The notes under the pieces were generated by a model that made no database searches, was not told the origin of the DNA, and worked only from the letters and a program-made list of their open reading frames with translations. Both the position numbers and the translations under genes were made by a program. Positions 1 through 14,420 of a stretch of 64,000 nucleotides of DNA are shown piece by piece. Position 1 is the stretch's first letter. Every line of letters begins with the position of its first letter. The stretch is from Nipponacmea schrenckii (lineage: Eukaryota; Mollusca; Gastropoda; Lottiidae). The stretch is taken from assembly GCA_030562195.1 (NCBI GenBank), contig CM060200.1, forward strand, positions 29,799,023-29,863,022, given 5' to 3'.

Positions 1-21
1 TCTCCATAAATTGGTCAGTCT

Positions 22-25
<4 letters not shown>

Positions 26-63
<38 letters not shown>

Positions 64-113
64 AAACTTATCTCTCGTAGGATACAAGTTTACTCAATTT
101 TTTTTTTTTTTTT
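26..113. repeat. Poly-A and poly-T tracts
   Basis: A run of about 31 A at 26-56 is followed by an A-rich stretch and a T run at about 99-113. This is simple sequence at the window edge. Nothing else is supported in 1-267. Confidence 0.8.
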
Positions 114-267
114 AAATCATAAATAGAAGAGACTGGTCCATTCTAATCAGCCACTTACCCTTTACGAATGGGGATTAGACTGACAACTACTCACATTAAT
201 TTCACTCATACTTATTCAGAGAACTAATCCAGGTTTCAAAATGTATAGTGTTCAATGTTACGTCCAA

Positions 268-2359
268 TTAAAACTTTAAGTTTATCTTCAAATCCTTACT
301 TTCAAATGAAAATTGTCGTTGACCTTTACTGTTACCAGAATCTTCCAAAGCACTTAATTCGCTAGTTGATGCCACACGAATTTTCTTGTTTTGAATTATA
401 TCGCTCACGTCTTTCATATGGGTTTCTGATGTCCTTTTATATGATTGAATAGCATCAGATGAATCTCCGGTTGTTTCAGATATAAGTTGTTCGTCTACTC
501 CTGCTTTGTAAAGGCGTGTAGCAGCCGTAGCTCTCAATGAGTGGTTGCTAAAATTAAATCCATTAAATCCAGCTCGTTGACACATGTTTTTGACTAAATT
601 TTGTAGAGTATGAACACCAATAGGACTATTATTATACCAGGTTTGTGTTTTTTGATGTTTGGATTGCTGAAGATAAAAGGCATCATTCTTTGTCTTCTCG
701 GGCCTGAAAAAGCAAAAAAACATTACTATGAGTATATTATTTTAACTGAAAAAGATAATTATTCATTAGGGCGAAATCTTTGAGCATCGATAAAAGTTGT
801 ATTTCAAATCTTGTCAAATAAGCTTACCAATTGATAAATTAGGCGTTTTTTCATTGTTATTTCGTGCATTCATAATTTATTTAACGTTATGTGGACACAG
901 GAAGGTCCATCTGTGTTTTAGGGATAGTTCTGGTAGATGTTAGCTAGGTATTTCCTACGTAATTAGACCGATTATGAGTTAATTCGGCAATTATTAGACA
1001 AACTGACAAAGTTTTCCCATTCAATAGAGCATCTTTACTTTTGATTTATATAAGTATTAAAGAATCAAAGAATGAAACTTTTTCGAAACACCAGGTGCTG
1101 CCATATTGGTTGGTTCATTGTTATTGACACATAGTCTGAATATGGATGATTCTTGTGGATTTTGATTTTGATTTACGGTCGGTTTTTACTTATATTATTT
1201 TTTTTTACTGTATTATTTGAAATTGTTGATAATACAAATACACTTACCTCAATCCGATGTACTTTTCATAAAGTTGGACTATGCATCTAGATGGATTGTC
1301 AAAGTTTTCATAAGCTCTCACAGTTTTCTTCTGTCGTTTTCTGTGTTTTAAACCGCCTTGGTTGGTCTTTGAGACATCTTCGGTATACTGTAAATATCGC
1401 ACTCCGGATTCTGTACAGTGTAGGGTTAGCTGAGGATGTGTTCCAAAGCGGAGACTTCGGTGTTCTTTGCCTGCTCTTAGGGCAAAATTCAACCCAATAA
1501 GGTAAAATATAGTATCCAAGAGTTGTTTTGGTGTTTCAGACCCTAAAATACTTTTCTTCCATAAGGTTTCTTCGTGACTTTCGGAAATAACTTCAGCTCT
1601 TTTTTTCTCAATTCCAACACAAGATTTTGATAGTTGCTTCATTTTGGCGTCGAGCACATTTCTGATTCCGAGAAATATATCATCTTCAAAAAAATTTACC
1701 AATTTGCCATGAATTGGAAAGTAATATTGAATCGCCACAATAAGTTCATACATGGTTTGACCTCTGTACTCCTCGCAATCCTGTTTTCTGGTTTCGAAGA
1801 TGAAATAACGAAGGGCATTGTTGAGAGTATCATTTGACATTTGCAGCACATCTATATAGAAAGATTCACCTCCTGATTTCATCGACAAATTACGGCGGTA
1901 GTCTTGCCAATTGCTGAAAGTTTTCATTGCCCATCTGCTTTTAGCTACAGTGTTAGCTGGTAATCGGGTACTTTCAAAAGCTTCTAATTCCTTCTCGTTT
2001 ACAGTTTGTCCGAATTGCTTATCCGATGTTTTGTATTGTAGATCGGTCTTTTTATAAGCTTATTAGCTTCTTGACCACTTGTAATGTAAGTTTTGGTTTG
2101 TCATTTGGTTCTATCTCCGAATCACTTATATCAGAATAATGGAAACCAACAGTCTTTTCAACCTCCTGTGTAGCTTTTATGAGTTCTTCATCACTGGATG
2201 CAAAATTATCCACATCGTTAACCTTCTTTTTTGTATATTCTTGTCTTCATGGTCTTGAGATGCTTTGAGTAGAATATTTTCACTGTCGTCAGAATTATTG
2301 TCATTTTCAGAAAGCCACAATATGTTGAAATTTCCACAATCCATTTTAGATAAATCCAA
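268..2359 (-). pseudogene. Crypton-type (DUF3504) tyrosine recombinase, decayed
   Basis: The gene reads from M at 2359 (MDLSKMDCGNFNILWLSEND) through a long exon (1248-2359) with a good donor (AG|GTAAGT), into a terminal exon 268-703 (acceptor TTTTTCAG). The frame is kept across this intron. Tyrosine-recombinase residues are visible: box I arginine in NFALRAGKEH, HSLR in NHSLRATAATRLY, and the nucleophile-position tyrosine in SYKRTSE. The segment SGVRYLQYTEDVSKTNQGGL is typical of the Crypton-derived family that gave rise to vertebrate KCTD1, QRICH1 and ZMYM2-4 tails. The N-terminal half is broken. The frame shifts near 2225, inside an A-rich run, and again near 2055, where the second frame runs into a stop while the third is already open. 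It is most likely a dead or dying copy; sequencing errors or a tiny unseen intron are the alternatives. It lies downstream of DEPDC1 on the same strand. Confidence 0.75.
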
Positions 2360-4006
2360 ATTGCGTCAACTCTAGAAACGATACACTTATGACAAAGTAA
2401 AATGAATTGTACTAAAGAGCTAGGTTTGTAAATAAAACTCTAGTGAGTTTATAGTGAGCTGTTTTTTTGTTAATCTGTATTTTAAGTTGGTTAATGCATC
2501 TCAAGTTTGTCAAGTTGGGGTCAATTTTGTTTAGATTTAGTTAGGACTCCCAAAAGTTCAAATTAAGTAAATACCAGAAGCAACTAAGCTTACCAAAAAC
2601 AGTATAACAATACGTGATTTTCCACAAGGGCTTATATAAACGAATATGGTGTTTTTGGCATTCATTTTCATGATTTTAGTTTTAAAAATTAAGAAAGTTA
2701 GTATCAATCAAAATAATATAATCTTACACAAGGAACCATTTGTTCCTCTAACCAGCACTCACTAAAAAATCGTGCTTAGTGGTAGAACTGTACCTAAAGG
2801 GTTACAAGCGACCAGCTTAAACAAGGGTTATTTTCTATAACTGCAACTTATTCATGTGTTATTTTAGAGACTTTCAAAATTGAAATGACTCAATCACGTG
2901 GTGAGTGAAAACATCGTTTGATTGAAGCCTAGCGCGACAAAAGGACACAGCATAAAATACCAATTGAGAATGCAGGGCATCTCAAATCAGTTTTGTTAGG
3001 AATCGCAAGGATGCTAACAGAAAAAGCATTCGGACATTGCTGCATACTGCAAAACTTTATCATTTAGATAACAATTAATTTTCCTAGAGCTGCAGAGAAA
3101 GTCAAATGACTGGTTTAAATTTTCGAAAATATTGAGGAAATGTCACTGTAGTAAGCCTATGGGTAGGCCTATAATTGCCCTTAGATTTCTATTGACTATG
3201 ATCAGATATTGGAGCAAGATTTTGTTAAGTAAAATCATTAATTGGGAGTTACATTAACAGATATCTGGATAAAATTTTGAATGTTGCAAAACCAACTCTA
3301 CTGGTGTCTGCAATACCCATTCCTTCTTCTGATTTACATAATCTTGTTTTGACCAAAGCACAAAAGAACCTGAGAAAATTAGACCAACATACATGACTGT
3401 TTTACTCTTCCATAGGCAAAAGGCACCCTGTATTATTTAGTATTATTGATTTCCAAATTTGAATAAGTACTTTGAATTGGGACTTTTCAAATGGTAGAAT
3501 AACAGAAACAAATAATATCAAGTTTATTTCAGAAATAACAAATAACAAAGTAGAAGATAACTAAATGAATTATTCTGTTTATTTACTTCACACTTATTAG
3601 AAAACCTTTCCGAAAAGTAAAATAACGAAATGAAAGATTCCCTTTTAGTGAGAGTAAGTTTTGTAAGTTTATCCTATTCACATTTCCTAGTAGCCTATAT
3701 TAAAACTCTAGAGTAACATATAGGAGTTTCCAAATTTAAAATGTTCAAGTAAACCAATTACAGGTAATTCATTTAATTCAATTCTAGAAAATGAAAGAGG
3801 AAAGAATAAGAAATAGAAAACGAATAAAAATTGAAAAAAGCAATATTTTATACAAAGACAGAAACATGGATTTAAAAGAGTATCATTTTCCAAGATACAA
3901 GAAATTTTACATTAAAAGTACAGAATTGTAACAAAATTGAAAAAAATAAATAAATACAATATTTGAAATGAACTAGAATGTGGGCCTATTTGATTTGATT
4001 ATTCTA
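2360..4006. other. Intergenic spacer and DEPDC1 3' UTR
   Basis: No coding region is supported here. The part next to 4007 is the expected 3' UTR of the minus-strand DEPDC1 gene. Reverse-strand AATAAA signals (TTTATT on the plus strand) occur at 3578-3583 and 3523-3528 and are candidate poly-A signals. The rest is AT-rich without recognisable structure. Confidence 0.5.
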
Positions 4007-7000
4007 CTACATTCTTATACCACGTAGCTTCATAAAGGGTTTAACTAACAATGGCTGTTTTATCTTGGGTTTAGGTGGGAAGACTTCTGCTACACTTTCT
4101 GTTGTTGGAAATCTTTTATTGTATATATCAGGATACGTTTTCTGAAACTAAATAACAAAACTTTCATAAGTTAGAAAGTATAGAGTTTTACTAAACATCA
4201 ACTGAAGGGAAGCAACAACGCAGTCAGCTTTATCAATCAAGTTTCATTTTTTTTAAGTGCATGCATTTTTTTACAAATTTTCATTTATCTTTAAACAGTG
4301 ATTTGACCAATTTGATCTAAAGGAAGGAGCAACATGAATAATTTCATTAACATCTAGTACATGACAGACAACTTAAATGTACTGCACAGTGTGCGACACA
4401 AAAACATGCAAACACAAAAAGCAAGCATCATGTTGTTTTAGTCAATCTGCACACCAAACATTTGTTTTCATATTGAATTTCAGGGTTTAAACGGAGACAC
4501 ATGTCACAATCTACATAATCCCAACCCACCCGGATGATTAAATATTGATTATATGGTTTTATATCAGGAGAGCCTCACCAATTTTAATCGTTTACGTTTC
4601 TCCTTCTCAGTCATATTGGTATCAATTATAATGCCTTCCAATAAAGACGCTAAAGCCTTCTGGGAATTCTCGAATTTGATGTGTTCAAACTGTTCAACTC
4701 CAACCTGTTGACAGTAATTTAATGTTGGATCGTTGGGTGAATACATAATCTGAAATTGCACAAAGCATGCCACACTTTAGCAAGCTAGAAGCCCGCAAGG
4801 TAGACATGAGTGCACAATTTCTTCTAAATTATTTGGTGGTAAACATTTCAGATTTCTATACTCTAGAACACACCCTTAAAAAATTTAAAGAAACTGTTTT
4901 CCGAAATGATAGATACCATCACGACAAACAAAAGCATTGCAATGGCCTGTGCTGAGGAAAACAAAAAAATCACTACCACCAAAAACAGAATAAAAATTGT
5001 GCACGCCTGATCCACTTGCTTTCAACAAAAATAAAAAAAAAAATAAAATGAAATTAATGTGTTAATATAAATAATAAAGTTAACAGTTGAATTTAAATGA
5101 AATAGATTAATTGCTATTAGTTCATATCAGATTTTGTACACCATCTATTATAGACAGTAAATGCTAATTAATTAAACACATAATTTGGATCTATCATCAA
5201 AATGAAATATTTTTGGTAAATAAACCCTGTAACTTTTTGGCCAAATATTTTAAAAGAGACCCTTTCTCAAACTGTTTCACCAACATTACACAGAAAGCTT
5301 GTATTATATCTTTATTATATAGAAAGGGATTTGCTATTTTCTAGGTTTGTAGTTATTATAAAGACTACAGGTATCCATACAACAAAGAGTAAAAACTCCC
5401 TATAAGAATAAATGTTTTCAATTTAAGGTGCTTTTAATTAATCATTAAAAACAAACTTTGGAATAATCATTTCTTTTTGTACATTATGTAAATTTGTAGC
5501 AAATAATGAAATATAAATACAAAGCTTGATCTGGAAAAAGTCCTTACTTTGGGGGACTTTTAGTATGGTTAAAGTAGACCGAGAAATCGGACCCTATCCA
5601 GACTCATAAGTACACATTTTATAGGTTTTAATCCAGTTCATTTTTGGAATGCTATTTCTTTGACATTAGCCGAAAATAGAAAATCTGAGCCATTAATGGA
5701 TTCATTAGGACACTCCAGGCATTCTACAATGTCCCTGTGCTAGTTTTAATATTAATTTTATTTTATTTGTGCAATGTTGTATATATATATATATATATAA
5801 GGTATTGAGTTATGATTTAGTATACCAGTAATTATTATTTGGTGCCCTCAAATACTATAAACTATTATGATATGGATATTATATGGATATTATGAGTTTT
5901 GTATTTTTTAAAACTAAATCTAAATGCAAAAAAAACAAAAACAACTAATAGCGAAACATTAGAAAGAACAGTGAAGAAAGCAAATAAAGGCGTGCACAAT
6001 TTAAAAAAAAAAAAACAACCCTTATTAAAATATTGAAAAGACTTGTACATGGGTAAAACTGCATCTGCTTTTCATTATTTTAATAAACAAACTACAAGCA
6101 AACTAACAGTGAAATGAGCAATACCAACCCATAACCAAAATAAACCATTTTTTCAAGGACAAAATGTCTTCATCTAATTATTTGTTTTGGAAGAGAGATC
6201 TCAATTTAGCTATTCTATCACAATCAGAGTGAAATCTTACTTAGCTCTATTTGCTTGTAAAAAGTATTTAGCCTCTCTTAGTCATCAAAACATGTGAAGT
6301 ATTTGGGTGCTTGGTATCAGACTGACATCTTGTCAAGATAGCTACCTTGAAGAGTAAAGAATGAATCTATAGCTACTGAAATTACACAAATCTATTAACC
6401 TTAGGTTTTTGTAAAGTTGTTAGCCTCTCCTCTACTGCTATTTTTAATTCTGTTGGTACACTGAATATTTCAGTATGATGATCCATTAAAAACGCAACAA
6501 GTTGAATGACTAAAACTTCATCCATTTCATTTCTATCATTACAACTTAATATACAGCGATAAAATGTCTGTAATACCTGGAAATAATAAAATAGCATTTT
6601 ATTATTTAAAATCATTGCTTCACAGAACCAAAGTTTCAAATTTTCAGTTATTAAATCTGCTATAAATGCTCACCTCAAGTCACTTCAAAGAAATAGATTC
6701 AATGTATTAAAAGTCATTGTGTTTCATCATATTACAAGATGTAAACCAAAAAGAAAAATAATTGAAATGATATTGTAGTCTATAATTAAAGAAATCATAT
6801 AACAACAGATTCAAAAGGAGCCATCAAATTTTCATTTTATAGAGACATGAACAGGTTGATAGGCCAAACATGGAAATTGTGGCCCCATTGTTAACAACAG
6901 TATCATGGTAAAACCTACCAAACTACGAGTAGATTGAGACGGATCTAAATTTAATTCTGTATTATTACACATTTTAAACATCAATTTGAGGAGAAGTTGT

Positions 7001-10000
7001 AGCTTCCTTCTGTTAGCTGGTGGAAGAATTAAACAAACCAGTTGCAAGGCTTTCTTAGCTCTTTCTTCTGACGGGAGTGAGTCATCTAAAATAGTACAAA
7101 ACAATAGAAATACAAGTCATCATTCTGTAACAGAGAGTAGTATATTGTTGATAGTATTGACATTATCTTGTCAAATTGGTCACTCTAGAAAAATACAGAT
7201 AAATAAGCTTGTATTTTGAATTTGAATGTCAAAAATAACATAGAAATCAGATTTTGGAATTTATAGCAACCCTATATGTATAGGCCTACCAATAACTTAC
7301 CATGAGATATCTTACAATGAGAGATTGGTTTGCCATTTTGTTCTCTTTCTGCTTGTGTTGGGTCTCTTTCACCTCCAGCTAATATATCAGGTGTTGATGA
7401 ACTCAAACGCCGATTAGTTTTCATAGTTTTAGATCCATCTAATATAGGTTGGTAACTAGCTTCATATGAGGAAGTACTAGTTGGTCGAGAGTGACGACGT
7501 CCAGATCTACAATGTCTAGGTAAAGTTCCATACTGATTTACTGAGACAGGGGTGTCCGAATGATGTAAAGATTTTGATAAATTAACACTATGTCTACTAT
7601 ATTTAGAACTTTCAGATCTATTTTGGCTATATCGGCGCTTGGCACGATCTAATCCATCCAATGATTTCACACGAGTAAAATTAACTCCAGAGTCAGAATT
7701 AGTGCTATTTGAACGTTCTGTTGATAAATCAAAGTGTGTTTCTAGTGGCATTGCAAATTCTTCTTCATCACTGCTCTGATGACCATAATCTGTAGACACT
7801 CCTTGACTAAAATACACTCTAGTGACAGTTCGATTATCTGGTCCAAATGCTGTTTCATAATGTGTAATTGGAAAACTATTAGAATCGTAGGCAGTAGCAC
7901 TATCATATCTTGTTGAATCTAACACAGGTTCTATATGAGATAAATTCAAAGTTGAAGCACTGGTTAATCGAACAGGTCTAGAAACATTAGATTTTCCAAA
8001 ACTTGCAGATCGTGTGATATCTAGGAGTAAGTTTTCTATGGAGGGATAGCACCAAGGTGTTCTAGGGGTTGACCGCCCTGAGTTAGATTGATTGCTTATA
8101 TTAGGTGAGGAATGGCGAGGTAATCGATCTTCTGTACAAGCTGTGTTCATAAGATTCATGCCAACATGCAAAGAAAAAAAAAACAAGACAAAAGATTAGA
8201 ATAATTGAAAATTATCTAGGTTGAGGTAAATATTAAAGGTGTTAACTATAAGTTCTAAGGCGTTCTACAATATCACTGTAAACAAATACCATGATAAAAT
8301 CAATATTTTTAAACTTAACAAGAAATTAGTTATTTATCAATGGGTGCAAAATTTTTAGATTTTGAGGTAAAAAATATCCATACCATAGACATTTGTTATA
8401 ACTTCATACATATTATAGGTCATTAAAGGTTCTGATAAACTATTGAAGTAATCTTTTACTACACCAAAAACATCTTTTTCAAATCCTGCATAATTCGGCA
8501 AGTTTTCCTCTACTTTTTCTGGCCCTAAAATATATAATACATCACGTCTAATAAGTTTACTGTATTTTAAAATTTTAAGATTTCACTCATCTAGAAAACT
8601 AACATGTAGTGTTACAATATCAAATCTAGTTAACATTAGGCTACAACAAAATATCATATTTGTGAATACACTTACATCTTGCAAGGCATTTCATAGCTGA
8701 CATGGCCCATGGTGGTAGTTGTTCTAAAAAGAGAAATATGATAACAGTTAAGTTAATGACTGCACAATATTGCTAACTTTGGTAAGAATATCTTTAAATT
8801 GCAGTGCTTATTAGACAATTTGACCGGTGACAAAGGCTAACTAACTGAATAGATTTAAGAAATCTGTGAAAATGAGGCATATTATTAAGCAAAATGTTAC
8901 CTTTGAGGTCTACATTTGTAACTAAACCACTTTTATTAATATAAATACAATTATGCATAATATTATGACCAGAAACAAGATGGCTATCCATTACATCAGT
9001 CAAATTCTCAATACCAATAGTAGATTGTAACCTAAAATGATAAATATCATGTAATTCAGTAAACCAGATATTTGGATATCTTATTTGATCTGTCAACACT
9101 TTTAACTGACAGAACCAAACAACAAAAACATCAAACTTTGGAGCAAGTAACATGTCAGTCATCCTTGCTCCAAAATCAGATTGATGAATCTAATATAACT
9201 GAGAAGAAAGAGTTTGAGACTAAAGGGTTTATGAAAACATTGAAAACATTACATGACATAAAAATGTGTGTTGAAAATATCAATATCTCCTCAATCTCTT
9301 CCATACCTTGATAATGTGAATGTTTTCCACACATCTTCAATTTCATCTGGTGTTAGTATTTTAGCTACTAAATGACAACTTCTAAGATCCTCTTCATTAA
9401 ACTGTTTACAAGGTTTATCATATGTAGTTGTTGGGGAATCACAGTTTATCAAGTTTTTATGAGTAGAGAGAGGTGTTCTAGCCGTCGATGTAGTGGGCTT
9501 CGTTGGTGAAGATTTATGTGTGAATCTACAAGAAAATTAGCAAGATTCAGTAATGAATGACTGGTAAAAAAAACATGAAATTGAATGAAATTTCTATTAT
9601 GCCATTCTATATCTTTAATTGGATCACATGTTTTGCTCATGATTATAAAAGTGGATTGTACTGCACTTAAAACCAGTAAAACTTTTTCAAAGCCAGAATT
9701 AACTCTTGGGCCCAATAACCCCATTTCATTTGGAGCTTAGATCTAAATTATAAGCACAAGATCCACTTTATAGTCTTTGAAAATATTTGCAAAAATGACA
9801 AACCTGTATAGTCTTCCATTCTCAGCAAAATCTGCTCTACCATGTTTCAGACCACGAACATCTTCAAATACACCAGCTTTGTATATTTTCTGAAGTAGCT
9901 GAACTGTTTGAACTCTGAAACAATATAACCAAAATGTGAATACATATATGTTTATTTTAGCATTCAAATGATTATAAACAGAATTGTTCGTAATTCATTT

Positions 10001-13000
10001 AACCAATCATATCATGGTGTCAGGATTATTTAAACCTGATCTGATCATTTATAATTTTTTACAAGCACATTTTAAGTTAAAATAACAACTTTTGATGCTT
10101 CATATTTAAAAGAGACATACAAGAAAAATTTCTAGTTTAAAGTATATTGGAAGGGATAGTGCAGTTGCAACAATACAGAGAAATTTAGTATTCTTTCAAT
10201 TATAAACATTATCTGGTTCACTACAGATCTTATCTACGTTGATGTATTAAACAGATTTACTTGATTTAGTAGAAATAACAATAGACAGGTGACTTTCAAG
10301 AAACAATAACTGTTATTTAAACTGAATTAGGTAATACTATAATAATAGACTAACAATCTGTTACAGAACTTCTATAATAAGAATAGTCACAATAAGTCAA
10401 GAATTAACTTGAAGAATATCCCCAGGCTGTGGTTTATCTAATGAGAGGCCATGAGTAAACCTGTTAAATTTGTGTTTCTGATGTAATCAGATGTCATTTT
10501 TAAGTTGGGAAAATAGTGGACAATGATGTATGATATAACATACTTGAGATTCTCCAAGTTTCATTGCAAAGTTAGTACTATACAATAGTTCTAATACACA
10601 AAGCTTGGAATGTAATTCAGGATTTCAAGAGATAATTACAGTATGTGTGAATCCAATGAGATATGATAAGAATTCAGTACCGGTATAGACAATTAGAGAG
10701 ACTAAATATATCAGATTTATGTCTGAAAATTACCTACAGGGCAAATTAATCTGTTACACAAAAAAGATCTACAGAAGAAAAGATAAAAGAAGTATGGTAT
10801 TATAATAAATGGGGATTGCTAGAGGGACAATAGAAATACAATGTATTATATAAATAACTGATAAAACATGCATTTTCTTTGTCAGAATTCCATAATTCTA
10901 CCATTTTCTGCTGTTTAAAATCTATCTCTAATTATGGCTTAGACAGTTCCCTTATAAATTTTCAGTAGAAATCATTTATTCCTTTGTTTCCTTTGTCAAA
11001 AAAACACACTTCCCAAGGGAGTCCAAACCAGAAAAATAAAAAAAAACAATGACTTAAGTGCATGTATAGAAATGATGGGACAAGTTCAAATTACCTCATG
11101 GGTTTATGCCATGTAACCTAAATTGTTCAGACTCAGACCATCTGTGAATCAAGATTTTAAAAATATTTTATATTGAGTTTATTCCAACTAATAAGCTGTA
11201 TCTACCTGGAGCAAAAGTACATGACAAGAGCGTGTATAATGTCTATTTCAGTTCAAATGTAGAGCTGTTTAAATGAGATATAAGTATTAAACTAACGTCA
11301 CATTTTAAGTAGATTAAAACTTTTATCAGTCCTGAACCACATTTCAATGTAGTCTTAATTAATTCTTATCAAAAATTCTAAACTTTGATAAAACAACCCT
11401 AGTCGACTACAAACCCCAATTCCTAAAAACAGAGCTCCAAACCAAAATAGATTTCCATAACAAAATGTTACATTAGAAAACAATTTTTCACCTCTTTATT
11501 TTATGGTTTTAGAAGCAGGTTCAAAAATAATTGAAACAATTAAACATCCAGGTAAATTTGGTCATAGACTGATATTAATTTGCAGAACATGTTTTGATTA
11601 AAATGAATAATATGAAATTATCAACACTTAACCCTTCAACAAACAATATGGCTGGTAAATAGACCTCATTCCCTTTAAAATAATTCTTTACAATTCCTAA
11701 TGTTTCCTTTCATTAGTTACATTGAACATTAGGACACTGGTTTGTAAGAGGTGAAGAGTCTGTTAGGTTTAAAAATCAATAGTAGAATTTTTCAAACCTT
11801 TCAACTTAGATTACCTGGATATTTACATAAAATGAAATTGTAACAAATCAATAAAGTTAATGAATTATGGGATGAATAAATAAACGAGGATGAATGATTT
11901 TATTGTTCTTTCATTGAATAGCAACTTCGCTTAACTTTATTACAGAATTCATTGGACTTTTATTGATATACTTAATATTGCATTGGTATTATCACTCATC
12001 CCTGAATTATGTTGATTAAAAGGAAATTAGTAATAAAAAAGAGCTGAACAAAACAATAACATGTTTATTACGAATATTGAAATCTATGTTTAGCCAGTTT
12101 AACTCCTGAGGACAAAACAATTCTATAAAACTTAAAAAATTTAGTAGTTGAACACATGTACCTTTTAAGGTACCATAAAAAACATCTGTTTCATTGATAA
12201 ACCCGTTGCAGTATTCATCACATCACAAGTGACTATTGTTAAAATAAAAATAATACTAAATTATATAATGTGCGTGTGCAATGACTCATTACGCCCAAAA
12301 TCTCAGACAAACATTGAGTCATCATTGTATCAATCAAATATATGCTGCATTTCACCTAACAATTGAACATATAGCTGTCAGTTTTATTACAAAAATCTAT
12401 TGAACTTTAAATAGTGTACTGAATTTTGAGCTCAGTTTCAGGAGAGTAGGCCATTTAAACATTTCGTGCCATTATAATGTAAGCTTACGTTAAAGGGATC
12501 ATAAAGATTTTTTCATGTCTATCCCCTTAAGAACATACAAAAGATTGTAGTATTAAGTTGAGAACTGTTATATGACCCAGAACTAGGTTAATGAGTAAAA
12601 TAGAAGTTTATTATAGATAATAAAGATCATATAATACTAATTATCAATATCTGTATATTATTTGTCAATATCAATCAATTCATAACATATCAATTATGGG
12701 GTTTAACCAGTTTTTGCTGTATAATATCACTTCTTTATTATTGATTATTGAGATAAATGATAGTCACAGTAATATACAGAATCATATTTGTCTACAACAT
12801 TCTTTTTCAAAGCAACAAAATGGATAAAGAGATAAATGGATACAATATGGCCATATATTATATCCCTTACAGTTATATTTTAGATAGGTCAACTGAAAAT
12901 TATGACTTTGAATGCAGGTTTGAAAAAGGAATAACAGAAGACCTACATATATTTGTTTTAGTACCGTAGTTACAATTTGACCACATTTTCAAGTGAGTGT

Positions 13001-14420
13001 ATAAGAAACACTAAAGAGTGATGACAAAATGTAAATGTTATAAAGCAATAATTAAGCTTAAACAAATTAATTCTTTTAATATGGTTTTAAACTTAACTAC
13101 ACTGAAAAATAATTTGATATTCAACTGTGGGACTATCTGTTGTTAGAGTCAAAACAAAAAATATAAACTCATGTAAAAATTAAATAAACACATATAAAAA
13201 AGTTTTAAATAAAATGCACATCTTAGCTGGATAAAATATATGTATGTGTAGTGTAATAGAAGTTTTTAGATTTCCAATCTTTACTAGCACAAAAAATTTG
13301 ATTATGTATAATAATAACAAGAGCTTATAAAGTAGGAGAGGCGATTACTAAGTACTATAAAACTGCACCATAACTATCCTTGTCACAGGATAAATCTTTT
13401 CCACTAATCTCCCAGTAAGGTCAAATTAATTAATCTCATTAATCCAGTTGGGGTTCAGTGTCAAGTTTCTTGACAGTTTAAGAAAACAATAATAGAGTTT
13501 TTAACACTTTATGTTATTAAGGAAACATTAATTACTTCAATTAGAAAATTATACAATCTTATTCAAAATTGTTTTTCTTTTCTCGTCTTTGTGTGCTACA
13601 TGTTCTTAAAAGAGGGACAATAATCTTTTCTGTAGATTTTTCAGAGCACTTGGCTCTGTCCATTGTCACTATTAACTTGAATGCTAGGCTAGTTGAGATT
13701 TAAACCCAATCAGTTCAAATCTTTAATACTGTTAATGTATGTAATAATAATAATAATAATAATTTATTATAATAATATTTTATATTAAAGTTTTTGAAAC
13801 AAATGTGTTAACACATAAAAAAAATACTAACTTGGTTACTTCCTTTTCGAAATTTGGATTATTATTCATATAATTGTGAACCCATTCTACGGCTGCTGAT
13901 GCAACAAAACAATCTTCATGTGTTCTCATGTAGCGTCTATGTTTTCCACATGGCATTTCGTTTCTAAACATATAAATAACATCATTCCACTGTAAAAAAA
14001 AAAGAATAAATTATCAAAATGCCAAAAAATTTTAGTTTGTTTATTTACCATCCACAATTACAATAGGCCTACCTACTTACCTAGATCTATATTTGGCCTA
14101 CCGGAATGACAAAGATTCATTCACATAATATTCAAAAGCTAAGGTGGAATTCTTTTTCATCTTTTAATGCATTCTGGTACTATAGGCCTACATCCTAATC
14201 AGGCTCAGACAATTTCTCATTTTGCCAAGCCAAAAAAGCAAAAGCAAAAATCTCTTTATTTAATCAATTCATTTAGACTCTAATCATTGAATTCATTTTC
14301 TAATATTTCTAAATAAATGTTGTTTCATTAAAGTTATAAGTTATTATATGCACTTACGAGTTTTGTAGCTCTATATGGTCCCATATAAACATCCGAATCA
14401 GAACTTGACCGTTTTTCCAT
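4007..14420 (-). CDS. DEPDC1: DEP domain-containing protein 1 (DEPDC1), complete, 12 exons
   Basis: Coding exons 5'->3' on the minus strand: 14420-14358, 13989-13832, 9914-9804, 9525-9307, 9031-8901, 8723-8676, 8524-8384, 8140-7301, 7085-6919, 6576-6400, 4749-4579, 4147-4007 (2367 nt, 788 aa plus stop). All junctions are GT-AG and in phase. The DEP domain spans about aa 14-105 (MGPYRATKLWNDVI...HRRYMRTHEDCFVAS...FEDVRG). A RhoGAP-like region follows from about aa 180 (LTPDEIEDVW, LPPWAMSAMKCLARWP, FEKDVFGVVKDYF). No arginine-finger GxFRxSG motif is visible, so GAP activity is doubtful. The single 840 nt exon is a Ser-rich, probably disordered insert (about aa 291-570). The conserved LPPANRRKLQLLLKLM block and the C-terminal FQKTYPDIY...RFPTTES close the protein. 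The length fits human DEPDC1 (~811 aa) better than the shorter DEPDC1B. In mammals the family works in mitotic progression and signalling; the role here is inferred. The ATG chosen is the only one upstream of the conserved GPYRATKLW in that exon. Confidence 0.93.
5780..5800. repeat. (TA)n microsatellite
   Basis: A run of alternating T and A in the DEPDC1 intron between the two 3'-most coding exon pairs (4750-6399). Confidence 0.85.
9915..13831. other. Large DEPDC1 intron, no gene seen
   Basis: A 3.9 kb intron separates the two exons that split the DEP domain. It is AT-rich. I see no coding exon or recognisable element except a ~42 bp inverted repeat at about 12491-12535, with TTAAAGGGAT at one end and ATCCCCTTAA at the other, and a (TAA)n tract near 13741-13765. 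The short open frames here lack ATG/splice context and family resemblance. Confidence 0.6.
12491..12535. repeat. Tiny inverted repeat with TTAA-like ends
   Basis: Starts TTAAAGGGATC and ends ATCCCCTTAAG, with about 20 bp between the arms. The ends resemble those of the 483 bp terminal-inverted-repeat element at 30032-30514 (CTTAAAGGGGCAC). It may be a deletion remnant of a related element; it is too short to be sure. Confidence 0.3.
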
